Shown: positions 1 to 6,274, numbered from the stretch's first letter. The stretch: 6,274 nt of DNA from Candidatus Melainabacteria bacterium GWA2_34_9 (GCA_001784535.1 MFRJ01000010.1:1-6274); one strand, 5' to 3'. Translations and numbers: made by a program. The notes: generated from the sequence alone by a model not told the origin.

Positions 1-860
1 TCCGAGGATGCGCTCATTTCTTCAGAGTTTGCTGATATCTCTTCTGCTGATGTTATAACTTCAGAAACCAATGATCTCAAGTTTTCAAGCATAATATCGA
101 AAGAAGTACAAAGCACTCCTACATCACTTTTTGAAACATATCCGAATTTATCAACTTTAAGGTTGCCTTTTGTAACTTCGTTCATTTTTGATACCAATTT
201 GTCTAACAACCCCTGTATCCTGAATGATATAAAACATCCAAACCAGATAGAAATAAAAATAGGAATTATTATTGCAAAAATAATTCCTATTTTTGCGTTT
301 ACAGCATGCTGTTCATTCTCTTTGTTTGTTTTTTCGGCTTCCTTTATATTGTAGGCTGCCAATTTTTGTATATCTGAAGTCAATTCGTCAAATTTAATTT
401 CAATTTGGAAATATTTATTTTCTGCTACCTGAATATTATCGCTTTTAAGCAGGTCTGAAATATTTTTTGTCGAAGCATAAAAATTCGACAAATCTTTATT
501 CATTTCATCAAACATGCTTTTCTCCTGCTCATCGAGATTTCGTTTTGAATACTTTTCAAAGCCGCTTTTCATTTCTTCTATAATTTTAACTATATTTTCA
601 GCTCTCATTTGCCTCATGGGTTTGTCCATTATCCCATCCATAATATCAGATTTTAATTTATGGAAATTAGCTTCCAGTTCTTTAAGTTCTTTCACTGACA
701 TTAAAGTCTCGTCATTCATTGATTTTAAGTCATTACTTAATGACGAAATAACACTAAAACCTATTATCCCCGCTATCAATGTACCTAATGAAGCAACAGT
801 AATTAATAAACCGACTTTTTGAATAGTCCTAAGGTCATAATACTTTTGCAATAAACTCAT
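1..860 (-). CDS. Methyl-accepting chemotaxis protein, N-terminal 286 residues (3' end outside the window)
   Basis: This is a transmembrane chemoreceptor that should pass ligand signals to the CheA/CheW array. The minus-strand frame is open from the ATG at 860 to the window edge. Residues 17-38 form TM1. Residues 39-190 are a periplasmic, helical, charged region with the four-helix-bundle MCP sensor signature, including DEQEKSMFDEMNKDL at about 110-124. Residues 191-213 form TM2. A HAMP domain spans about 214-265, with KGNLKV at 231-236 and SDVGVL at 245-250. The signalling helix then begins, with SAEEISANSEEMSAS at 271-285, typical of the cytoplasmic methyl-accepting domain. The start is supported by AAAGGG (867-872) six bases upstream of the ATG. 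The HAMP is slightly atypical: the usual Pro after the first TM-proximal Arg is replaced by Gln-Gly (RIQGLL, 214-219). The methylation sites and the kinase-contact tip lie outside the window. The ligand is unknown. The gene is divergent from secD. Confidence 0.95.
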   Translation of the reverse strand, partial: MSLLQKYYDLRTIQKVGLLITVASLGTLIAGIIGFSVISSLSNDLKSMNDETLMSVKELKELEANFHKLKSDIMDGIMDKPMRQMRAENIVKIIEEMKSGFEKYSKRNLDEQEKSMFDEMNKDLSNFYASTKNISDLLKSDNIQVAENKYFQIEIKFDELTSDIQKLAAYNIKEAEKTNKENEQHAVNAKIGIIFAIIIPIFISIWFGCFISFRIQGLLDKLVSKMNEVTKGNLKVDKFGYVSKSDVGVLCTSFDIMLENLRSLVSEVITSAEEISANSEEMSASS

Positions 861-893
861 AAATTTCCCTTTCTATATACAATATATTTTTCT

Positions 894-935
894 ATAAACT
901 TTTTTAGTTTGCTATAAATAATCATAAACTTTTTT
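894..935. repeat. 12-bp direct repeat upstream of the chemoreceptor gene
   Basis: ATAAACTTTTTT occurs exactly at 894-905 and again at 924-935, a 30-bp offset or close to three helical turns. Read on the minus strand this is AAAAAAGTTTAT, lying 34 and 64 bases upstream of the chemoreceptor ATG, where a promoter or its operators would be expected. The sequence is low in complexity, so chance is a real alternative. Confidence 0.5.
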
Positions 936-1025
936 TGGAAAAAAAGGAATATGTTTTTGAAAATACAAAATAAATAAAAATCATTGTGTTATTTTATCGA
1001 CAAACGAAACTTTCAAATATTTTCC

Positions 1026-1039
1026 GTAACGCTTGTTAC
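1026..1039. promoter_or_regulatory. Palindromic candidate operator GTAAC-N4-GTTAC
   Basis: GTAACGCTTGTTAC has perfect 5-bp arms around GCTT. It satisfies the GTA-N8-TAC pattern known for the cyanobacterial CRP-family regulator NtcA. It lies about 165 bp upstream of the chemoreceptor start and 227 bp upstream of secD. The NtcA-type reading is only an inference: neither side shows a TAN3T -10 at the 20-24 bp spacing usual for NtcA-activated promoters. Confidence 0.3.
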
Positions 1040-1092
1040 AAAAAAATTTCTTTTGTTATTAAGTGTCTAATAAATTATATGATCCTATTTAT

Positions 1093-1117
1093 TAAATCTT
1101 TTAAAACTTAAGATTTA
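1093..1117. repeat. AT-rich inverted repeat in the divergent spacer
   Basis: TAAATCTT (1093-1100) and AAGATTTA (1110-1117) are perfect 8-bp arms around a 9-bp spacer. No T-tract follows and the stem has one G-C pair, so it is not a convincing terminator. It could be a protein-binding dyad, or chance in AT-rich DNA. Confidence 0.35.
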
Positions 1118-1236
1118 TTTAAGAATGCGATTTAAAAAAAATTTAATAAAATCATCCTGAAAGATATAAAAAATAGCCCGACCGAAAGTTGATTTTTGTT
1201 TTATCATTAGAAGGATTAAAATAAAAACGTTTTATA

Positions 1237-1255
1237 TTATCGAGTTATCGAGGAG
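1237..1255 (+). promoter_or_regulatory. Tandem TTATCGAG octamer running into the secD Shine-Dalgarno site
   Basis: Two exact TTATCGAG copies lie head to tail (1237-1244, 1245-1252). The second overlaps the secD ribosome site GAGGAG (1250-1255). From that site, 11 bases lead to the secD ATG at 1267, slightly longer than ideal. Two nearer ATGs (1256 and 1260) are out of frame with secD and open only 4- and 26-codon frames. The start at 1267 is preferred because it begins the N-terminal membrane helix expected of SecD. Confidence 0.6.
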
Positions 1256-1266
1256 ATGTATGGTAA

Positions 1267-2589
1267 ATGAAAAAAGAGAATTTAATTTTCCTGTTTATTC
1301 TCGGGCTGGTAGTTGCAAGCATTCTTGTCATTATCAATAAACCCACAAAATTCGGGCTTGACCTTATAGGCGGCTCAAGACTTGTTCTTCAAGCACAACC
1401 TACAGCAGATGTACCGGAAATCACTCCTGATGTAATGGATAGCCTTTTGTATTCCATTGAAAACAGAGTAAACGCTCTTGGTGTATCTGAAACTGTAGTA
1501 CAAAAAGTTGGAACAGACAGGCTTTTAATAGAAATTCCTAACATCAGCGACCCCCAAAAAGCTAAAGATTATCTTGGAAAAACCGCTAACCTTGAATTTA
1601 AAAAACAGGTTAAAGGATTTAACGGTCAAGAAACATGGATAAGTACGGGTGTTTCAGGAAAGGACCTTAAAAATGCCTATCTTGGGGTTGATCCAAATAA
1701 TCCTACAGGTAATGAATGGGTTGTAAATTTTGTTTTAAACGATAAAGGCGCAAAAAAATTCGGAAAACTAACCAGTGAACTTGTAAATAAGCCTCTCGGA
1801 ATCTTTTTTGACAACGAACTTGTTTCAAGCCCTATTGTTAACACTCCTATAACTGGCGGTGAAGGCTATATAAGCGGCAATTATAAAGGTGAAGAAGGGA
1901 AAAAAGAAGCCCAGAATATGGTAAATCTTCTTAATGCCGGTGCTTTACCTGTACCTGCTGTAATAATAGAAGAAAATTCAGTAGGTCCAACTCTCGGACA
2001 AGATTCTCTTCATAAAAGCGAAATAGCAGGACTTGTCGGTATTGGAGTTGTAATGTTATTTATGATTCTTTATTATAGGGTTCCAGGTTTTATTGCTAAT
2101 ATTGCTCTTACAATTTATGCTTTGATTGTTTTCGCAATCTTTAAGCTTATACCGGTAACATTAACCCTCGCAGGTATTGCAGGCTTTATTCTCAGTATAG
2201 GAATGGCGGTAGACGCGAATATTCTTATTTTTGAAAGAACAAAAGAAGAACTTAGAATCGGAAGAACTCTTTTTGCTGCTATAAATGCAGGATTTGAAAG
2301 AGCTTTTACAAGTATTTTTGACTCAAATATGACAACAATAATAACTTGCTCCATTCTTTATATGTTTGGGACAAGCATAGTTAAAGGATTTGCTCTTACA
2401 CTGGCAATAGGTGTTTTGGTTAGTATGTTTACAGCAATTACCGTAACCAAAAACTTCATGCACCTTATTTTCGGAGCCGGTGAACTTACTCATCCAGGCT
2501 GGTTTGGACTTAAGAAAGAAGAAATAGGAAAAGCCATTTCTTTTGAAGAAACAACTGCAAGAAAAGCCAAACTCGGTGTTATAGATTAA
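1267..2589 (+). CDS. secD: Protein translocase subunit SecD
   Basis: SecD is an inner-membrane RND-family subunit that, with SecF, uses the proton gradient to help complete protein export through SecYEG. Residues 6-23 form TM1, followed by the conserved GLDLIGGSRLVLQ motif (30-42) that opens the large periplasmic P1 domain (about 30-245). VGPTLG (239-244) precedes TM2 (about 253-271). TM3 to TM6 lie between 277 and about 400. The TM4 motif SIGMAVDANILIFERTKEE (310-328) carries Asp316, which by motif position matches the proton-relay Asp of characterised SecDF proteins. The cytoplasmic tail is short (about 404-440). At 440 residues it is a compact SecD, much shorter than the roughly 615-residue E. 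coli protein, but no expected motif is missing. secF follows 20 bp downstream in the same operon. No yajC lies upstream, where many bacteria have it; the neighbour there is the divergent chemoreceptor gene. Confidence 0.98.
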   Translation: MKKENLIFLFILGLVVASILVIINKPTKFGLDLIGGSRLVLQAQPTADVPEITPDVMDSLLYSIENRVNALGVSETVVQKVGTDRLLIEIPNISDPQKAKDYLGKTANLEFKKQVKGFNGQETWISTGVSGKDLKNAYLGVDPNNPTGNEWVVNFVLNDKGAKKFGKLTSELVNKPLGIFFDNELVSSPIVNTPITGGEGYISGNYKGEEGKKEAQNMVNLLNAGALPVPAVIIEENSVGPTLGQDSLHKSEIAGLVGIGVVMLFMILYYRVPGFIANIALTIYALIVFAIFKLIPVTLTLAGIAGFILSIGMAVDANILIFERTKEELRIGRTLFAAINAGFERAFTSIFDSNMTTIITCSILYMFGTSIVKGFALTLAIGVLVSMFTAITVTKNFMHLIFGAGELTHPGWFGLKKEEIGKAISFEETTARKAKLGVID

Positions 2590-2595
2590 TCCTTT

Positions 2596-2600
2596 GGAGG
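2596..2600 (+). promoter_or_regulatory. Strong Shine-Dalgarno site of secF
   Basis: GGAGG lies in the 20-bp secD-secF gap, nine bases before the ATG at 2610. It fixes the secF start and suggests translation independent of secD within one transcript. Confidence 0.85.
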
Positions 2601-2609
2601 AAAAATAAA

Positions 2610-3650
2610 ATGACTAACCCTAATCTAGAAAGAAAAAATAAAGTTGACGTTATTAAATACAGATGGCTCTGGCTGTCATTTTCCCTTGCTTTGGTTATTC
2701 CTGCTATAGCAATAATGATTTATTCAATGGTAATTTATCCAAGCCATGCTCCTTTAAGAGTAGGTATTGATTTTACAGGCGGAACAATGCTTCAGTATGG
2801 ATTTAACAAAGAAATAAAAGATACAGATATTTCTTTATTAAGAGAAAATCTTACAAAAATTGGAATTACAAATCCCATCATTCAAACTGAACAAAAATCC
2901 AGTAAAATCACTCAGGGAAAAGAAACAGCTCCTGAAGAAACTTCAAAATCAGTTAAAGAGCAAAATGCAGGCATAAAAACCATTGTTTCAATACGAACAA
3001 AATTTTTGAGCAGTCAGGGATCAAACAACGAAACAATAAAAGTAAATAATGTTGTTAAACAAACTTTGGGCGAATATATTCCGCTTCAAACAAGTGCAAT
3101 AGGTCCGACTTTAGGAAAAGAACTGTTTAAAAATGCTATGATTGCACTTCTTTTATGTTTCTTTGGAATTGTCGGATATTTAACCGTCAGATTTAACATA
3201 GATTATGCAATTTGTGCCCTGATAGCTCTTTTTCACGATGCAATATTTGTATGCGGAGCTTTTTCTTTATTGGGACTCATCTTCGGGACAGAGATTGACA
3301 GTTTGTTTATTACCGCAATCCTCACAGTAATTGGTTTTAGCGTTCACGATACAATCGTTGTTTTTGACAGGATAAGAGAAAACTCAAAATACCTTTCAAA
3401 GAAAAAATCTTTTAACGAAATCGTTAACGTAAGCGTAAATCAAACCCTTGCAAGAAGCATAAACACTTCTTTTACAATATTTATAACACTTCTTGCTTTA
3501 TATTTCTTTGGCGGATCAACCACAAAAGATTTTGTACTTGCCATGATTCTCGGTATTATTATAGGAACATATTCAAGTATCTTTAATGCAAGCGTTCTTC
3601 TTGCAATGTGGAGAGAAAACGAAGCAAAACTTTCGACAACACCAGCATAA
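2610..3650 (+). CDS. secF: Protein translocase subunit SecF
   Basis: SecF is the partner of SecD in the proton-driven Sec accessory complex of the inner membrane. TM1 spans about residues 19-42. It is followed by the hallmark GIDFTGGTMLQ (52-62) and a periplasmic P4 domain to about 160. AIGPTLGKEL (163-172) leads into TM2 (about 173-193). TM3 and TM4 follow at about 198-255, the latter with GFSVHDTIVVFDRIREN (242-258). Asp247 is the likely functional TM Asp. Arg282, in ARSINTS, sits 35 residues on and is a plausible counterpart of the conserved TM5 Arg. TM5 and TM6 lie at about 285-336. The 346-residue length is within the family range. Residues 94-121 are an unusually hydrophilic Lys/Glu/Ser/Thr-rich stretch inside the periplasmic domain that looks like an insertion. 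The gene is the last of the secDF operon and ends before an intrinsic terminator. Confidence 0.98.
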   Translation: MTNPNLERKNKVDVIKYRWLWLSFSLALVIPAIAIMIYSMVIYPSHAPLRVGIDFTGGTMLQYGFNKEIKDTDISLLRENLTKIGITNPIIQTEQKSSKITQGKETAPEETSKSVKEQNAGIKTIVSIRTKFLSSQGSNNETIKVNNVVKQTLGEYIPLQTSAIGPTLGKELFKNAMIALLLCFFGIVGYLTVRFNIDYAICALIALFHDAIFVCGAFSLLGLIFGTEIDSLFITAILTVIGFSVHDTIVVFDRIRENSKYLSKKKSFNEIVNVSVNQTLARSINTSFTIFITLLALYFFGGSTTKDFVLAMILGIIIGTYSSIFNASVLLAMWRENEAKLSTTPA

Positions 3651-3675
3651 TTTATAATTTTTATAATTAAAAAAG

Positions 3676-3707
3676 AACCACTGCCGAAACAAAGCAGTGG
3701 TTTTTTT
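3676..3707 (+). terminator. Intrinsic terminator of the secDF operon
   Basis: A 9-bp perfect stem, AACCACTGC (3676-3684) with GCAGTGGTT (3694-3702), closes a 9-base loop. It is followed by a T-run (3701-3707, then more Ts after one A). It begins 25 bp after the secF stop codon and should insulate secDF from the next gene. Confidence 0.92.
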
Positions 3708-3738
3708 ATTTTTATGATTTTAAAATCAATACCTTTTT

Positions 3739-3747
3739 TGTTACAAT
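3739..3747 (+). promoter_or_regulatory. Extended -10 promoter candidate for the membrane/spermidine-synthase-like gene
   Basis: TGTTACAAT matches the extended -10 form TGnTATAAT with one mismatch in the hexamer (TACAAT, 3742-3747). It sits between the secDF terminator and the ATG at 3788, giving a predicted 5' leader of about 34 bases. No good -35 box is present, as is common for extended -10 promoters. The downstream TATAAA (3751-3756) is an alternative. Confidence 0.45.
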
Positions 3748-3787
3748 ATTTATAAATCAAACTAAACTAAAAACTTAAATTGAATTC

Positions 3788-5875
3788 ATGAAAAAAAATT
3801 ATTTTATATTAATAAATTTATGCTTAAGTGTGTTTTTGGGCGCATTTTTAATATTTATGATCCAGCCTCTTGCCGGTAAAATAATATTACCGAAATATGG
3901 AGGAGGAGCTCAAATCTGGTGTGTATGTTTGTTCTTTTTTCAAGCTATATTGCTTTTAGGATATACGATTGCATACCTGCTTAATTATTTAAAACCTCGA
4001 ACACTGGCAATAATTTATATTTTATCTGCCATAATATCAGCATTAACCATTAAAATTCCTATAAGTGCTGATTGGATTCTGCCTGATTATCATCCATCAT
4101 TAAGTATTTTATTAATACTTTCTTTTTATCTTGCTTTGCCGGTTAGTTTTTTATCAACCATCAGTATAACTACTCAAAATTGGCACAGAATATCCTTTAA
4201 AGACAGTCCTTATTATCTTTATGCCTTATCAAATGCGGGTTCATTTCTTGCTTTATTAATTTATCCTTTTTTAATTGAGCCTAATTTGACGATAAGCCAA
4301 TCTATTAAACTGTGGGACTATTTATACAAAGCTTTATCATTAATTATATGTGTAATGGCTTTTCTAATATTAAAAACCTCTTATAAAGAACCCTCTTGCA
4401 TTTTTATACAAACTCAAGAAGAAAACGAAACCACCAGACCTGTTTTATCAAAATGCGGATTATGGCTTTTATTTAGTGCAATCGGAAACATAACATTACT
4501 GAGTTTTACAAACTTTATTTTAAAAGATATTGCTCCGGTTCCTCTTTTATGGATTTTACCTTTAGCCATTTATCTTGGTGCTTTTACTATTTGTTTCAGT
4601 TCCGAACAATTTTATAAAAGAGCTTTTTTCTTTGTTATAACTCCATTATTAACATTATTTATGCTTTTTTATCCATACACAGGTGAAAAATTGCTTCTTT
4701 TTACAATAAATTCTCTTTTATTATTTTCAATTTCAATGATATGCTGCGGAGAAATATATAAATCAAGACCCGATCCGAAAAATTTAAGTGTATTTTATCT
4801 TTTAATAGGATTTGGCGGAGTATTAGGCGGCGTTTTTGTAAATTTTATAGCTCCGTATATTTTTAATAATTATTTTGAAATAAATTTCGTTATTTTATTC
4901 ATAACTTTTTTCATTGGTCTTTGTGCTTATCATTGTTCCGATACAACTATCAAACATAAAATTCCTTTAAAAATATACAGTTTTTTATTAATTTTATTTT
5001 GTTCGATTCAGTTTTTTGTGTTTTTTATTCAAAAAAACACAAATTTTACAGAAATTTGTGTTGAAAGAAATTTTTATGGAGTTTCAAAAGTTTTATTAAA
5101 AGAAAACAAATTGTTTTTATATAACGGGACTGTTGTTCATGGTTTTCAAGCAATAAACCCGAAAAATCAAAAATTTTACAACATACCTACTGCATATTAT
5201 TCTACTAACTCCGCTTTTGGCATAATTAACAAGCTTTTTCGTTCTCATAGAAACAACAAGCCGCTTAAAATAGGCGTTATAGGATTAGGAATAGGAACTG
5301 TTGCCACTTACGGAGAAAAAGGAGATAAATTTGATTTTTATGAACTTGATCCCCAAATCAGCAATATTGCTTTTACTAAATTTGGATTTCTAAAAAATAC
5401 TAAAGCCGATGTTAATGTAATTCCGGGAGATGGTCGGCTTTCTTTAAAAAAACAGCCTGCTCAAAATTATGACATTATTTTAGTTGATGTCTTTAGCGGC
5501 GATTCCATCCCTGTTCATGTCTTAACAAAAGAAGCTGTTGAAATTTACACAAAACATCTTAAAAAAGACGGATTAATCTTAATTCATACTTCAAATGATT
5601 ATCTTAACTTAAGTCTGATAATAAAAAATCTTGCCCTTGATTTAAAGCTAAATGATATAAACATAATCACTAAAAATGATAATAAATTTTCATATAATTC
5701 CACATATTGCATTTTGTCAAAAGAAAGCTGGATTATTGATAAAATAACCCGATTAAATTTTAAAAAAGAATATCCTTATACAAATTATTTTATTGAATCT
5801 AAAACAGACAAAATTAATAAAAACTTTGTTTGGACTGATAATTACAGCAACTTGTTCAGTATTTTAAATAAGTAA
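3788..5875 (+). CDS. Fused multi-spanning membrane protein with C-terminal spermidine-synthase-like domain
   Basis: This 695-residue protein matches the pattern of fused MFS/spermidine-synthase-like proteins, whose substrate and product are not established. Residues 1-415 contain roughly 12-13 hydrophobic helices. The family-typical start has MIQPLAGKIILPKYGGG (24-40) after the first helix. From 427 (RNFYGV, then NGTVVHGFQ at 446-454) the fold becomes a Rossmann-type aminopropyl/methyltransferase. IGVIGLGIGT (495-504) is the nucleotide-binding glycine loop, YELDP (518-522) carries the acidic ribose contact, and GDGR (547-550) is also present. YDIILVDVFSGDSIP (561-575) holds Asp567 at the place of the catalytic Asp in true spermidine synthases, but the following residues are FSGDSIP instead of the usual S-(S/T)-D-P. 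The C-terminal WTDNYSNL (682-689) also fits the fused family. The gene has no Shine-Dalgarno site; the ATG is chosen because it gives the expected N-terminal helix. It stands alone between two terminators, with no polyamine gene beside it. Confidence 0.88.
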   Translation: MKKNYFILINLCLSVFLGAFLIFMIQPLAGKIILPKYGGGAQIWCVCLFFFQAILLLGYTIAYLLNYLKPRTLAIIYILSAIISALTIKIPISADWILPDYHPSLSILLILSFYLALPVSFLSTISITTQNWHRISFKDSPYYLYALSNAGSFLALLIYPFLIEPNLTISQSIKLWDYLYKALSLIICVMAFLILKTSYKEPSCIFIQTQEENETTRPVLSKCGLWLLFSAIGNITLLSFTNFILKDIAPVPLLWILPLAIYLGAFTICFSSEQFYKRAFFFVITPLLTLFMLFYPYTGEKLLLFTINSLLLFSISMICCGEIYKSRPDPKNLSVFYLLIGFGGVLGGVFVNFIAPYIFNNYFEINFVILFITFFIGLCAYHCSDTTIKHKIPLKIYSFLLILFCSIQFFVFFIQKNTNFTEICVERNFYGVSKVLLKENKLFLYNGTVVHGFQAINPKNQKFYNIPTAYYSTNSAFGIINKLFRSHRNNKPLKIGVIGLGIGTVATYGEKGDKFDFYELDPQISNIAFTKFGFLKNTKADVNVIPGDGRLSLKKQPAQNYDIILVDVFSGDSIPVHVLTKEAVEIYTKHLKKDGLILIHTSNDYLNLSLIIKNLALDLKLNDINIITKNDNKFSYNSTYCILSKESWIIDKITRLNFKKEYPYTNYFIESKTDKINKNFVWTDNYSNLFSILNK

Positions 5876-5888
5876 AAATATAAACAAT

Positions 5889-5916
5889 AAAAAACCGGCT
5901 TCATGGCCGGTTTTTT
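5889..5916. terminator. Bidirectional intrinsic terminator between convergent genes
   Basis: AAAAAACCGGC (5889-5899) and GCCGGTTTTTT (5906-5916) form a perfect 11-bp stem with a 6-base loop, TTCATG. The A-run on one side and T-run on the other give a GC stem followed by Us in either direction. It starts 14 bp after the stop of the membrane/spermidine-synthase-like gene and 17 bp beyond the stop of the converging aldolase gene, so it can end both transcripts. Confidence 0.93.
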
Positions 5917-5932
5917 ATTATGAATTGTGGAA

Positions 5933-6274
5933 TTAAACTCTTCCGTTTGTTCCGAATACTTGAATTTTGTGTTTAACAATCTCTTTAACAGCTGCTCTTG
6001 CAGGGGTTAAATATTGTCTTGGATCAAAATGTCCCGGATTTTCTGCAAAATGTTTTCTGATAGCGCCTGTGAAGGCAAGTCTTAAGTCGGTATCAACGTT
6101 AATTTTTGCCACGCCTAATTTTGTAGCTTCAGTAAACATATATTCAGGAACTCCCATAGTTCCTGGAATTACTGCTCCGTTATCGTTGCAGATTTTCACA
6201 AGTTCAGCAGGAACGCTTGATGCGCCATGAAGAACTAATGGGAAATCTTTTCCAACAGCTGCTTTAATTTCAGC
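5933..6274 (-). CDS. fba: Class II fructose-bisphosphate aldolase, C-terminal 113 residues (5' end outside the window)
   Basis: This cytoplasmic metal-dependent aldolase interconverts fructose 1,6-bisphosphate with dihydroxyacetone phosphate and glyceraldehyde 3-phosphate in glycolysis/gluconeogenesis. The frame stays open from the window edge to the TAA at 5933-5935, so the GTG at 6197-6199 is internal and not the start. Visible signatures of the class II TIM barrel are PLVLHGASSVP near the beginning of the fragment, whose His is a metal ligand in this family, and KINVDTDLRLAFTGAIRKH, whose Asn and Asp residues contact the substrate phosphate/DHAP region. The FDPRQYLTPAR segment and the terminal VFGTNGRV resemble the longer, tetramer-type class II aldolases with LHGASS rather than the E. 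coli FbaA type. The first catalytic half and the promoter are outside the window. The gene converges on the membrane/spermidine-synthase-like gene across a shared terminator. Confidence 0.95.
   Translation of the reverse strand, partial: AEIKAAVGKDFPLVLHGASSVPAELVKICNDNGAVIPGTMGVPEYMFTEATKLGVAKINVDTDLRLAFTGAIRKHFAENPGHFDPRQYLTPARAAVKEIVKHKIQVFGTNGRV

Larger units (their letters stand above)
861..1266. promoter_or_regulatory. Divergent control region between the chemoreceptor gene and secD
   Basis: This 406-bp non-coding, very AT-rich stretch must hold the promoters for both flanking genes. I see no plausible protein or RNA gene in it. Structure that can be seen: a 12-bp direct repeat (894-905 and 924-935), a minus-strand TATGAT hexamer at 921-926, a minus-strand GTCGATAA at 994-1001 resembling a flagellar sigma-28 -10 element but without a good -35, a dyad GTAAC-N4-GTTAC (1026-1039), an inverted repeat (1093-1117), and a tandem octamer beside the secD ribosome site (1237-1252). 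For secD the candidates are weak: TATCAT at 1202-1207 and TATATT at 1233-1238, neither with a matching -35. No promoter here is assigned with confidence. Confidence 0.6.

Noticed and set aside
163..822. Two plus-strand open frames (163-354 and 514-822) inside the left region.
   Set aside because: They lie antisense to the chemoreceptor reading frame, which has clear domain motifs throughout. Their translations show no family signature and they lack ribosome sites.
1168..1197. Possible riboswitch or hairpin before secD (AAAAAT ... ATTTTT around a short GC-containing segment).
   Set aside because: The stem is only A-U pairs, the inner GC segment is not self-complementary, and no known riboswitch core is visible.
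1256..1270. Four-codon frame MYGK whose stop overlaps the secD start (ATGA), suggesting a leader peptide.
   Set aside because: Its ATG directly abuts the AGGAG ribosome site with no spacer, so that site cannot initiate it efficiently. It is most likely chance.
2115..2354. Minus-strand open frame inside secD.
   Set aside because: It is a shadow of the conserved SecD TM4-TM5 coding region, with no ribosome site and no independent motif.
3652..3668. Tandem TTATAATT copies after the secF stop.
   Set aside because: Two 8-mers of pure A/T in an A/T-rich spacer are readily expected by chance and have no functional context.
3440..3760. Minus-strand open frame over the 3' end of secF and the following spacer.
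   Set aside because: It reads through the secDF terminator hairpin and the reverse of conserved SecF helices; nothing supports it as a gene.
5967..6230. Plus-strand open frame at the right end.
   Set aside because: It is antisense to the aldolase, whose conserved motifs cover the same bases.

Overview
This AT-rich bacterial window holds no mobile element, CRISPR array or RNA gene that I can recognise. It carries five protein genes. Three are complete (secD, secF and a fused membrane/spermidine-synthase-like gene). Two run off the window edges (a chemotaxis receptor at the left and a class II fructose-bisphosphate aldolase at the right). The genome type is low-GC, with A/T-rich spacers, AAA/GAA/TTA-rich codon use and clear Shine-Dalgarno sites on most genes. 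The stand-alone secD and secF genes, the chemotaxis receptor and the class II aldolase fit a motile Gram-negative-type bacterium. A non-photosynthetic relative of cyanobacteria (Vampirovibrionia/Melainabacteria type) is my best guess, but it is a weak inference; other AT-rich phyla remain possible.

Layout. Positions 1-860 (minus strand) encode the first 286 residues of a methyl-accepting chemotaxis protein: TM1, a four-helix-bundle sensor, TM2, HAMP and the start of the signalling helix. A 406-bp divergent control region (861-1266) separates it from secD. It holds a 12-bp direct repeat, a GTA-N8-TAC dyad, an AT-rich inverted repeat and a tandem octamer next to the secD ribosome site. secD (1267-2589) and secF (2610-3650) form a two-gene operon, 20 bp apart, closed by a strong intrinsic terminator (3676-3707). 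The next gene (3788-5875) has its own extended -10-like promoter and no Shine-Dalgarno site. It encodes a multi-spanning membrane protein fused to a spermidine-synthase-like Rossmann domain. A hairpin with A and T flanks (5889-5916) then separates it from the convergent aldolase gene (5933 to the window end, minus strand).

Function. SecD and SecF together form the proton-driven accessory motor of the Sec translocon, and both carry the expected transmembrane Asp residues. The receptor (sensing), the fused membrane enzyme (unknown product) and the aldolase (central carbon metabolism) look like independent neighbours, not members of one pathway. I found no convincing evidence of a new defence or mobile system. 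The most interesting items are the fused membrane/aminopropyltransferase-like protein with its non-canonical active-site motif and the motif-rich divergent regulatory region.
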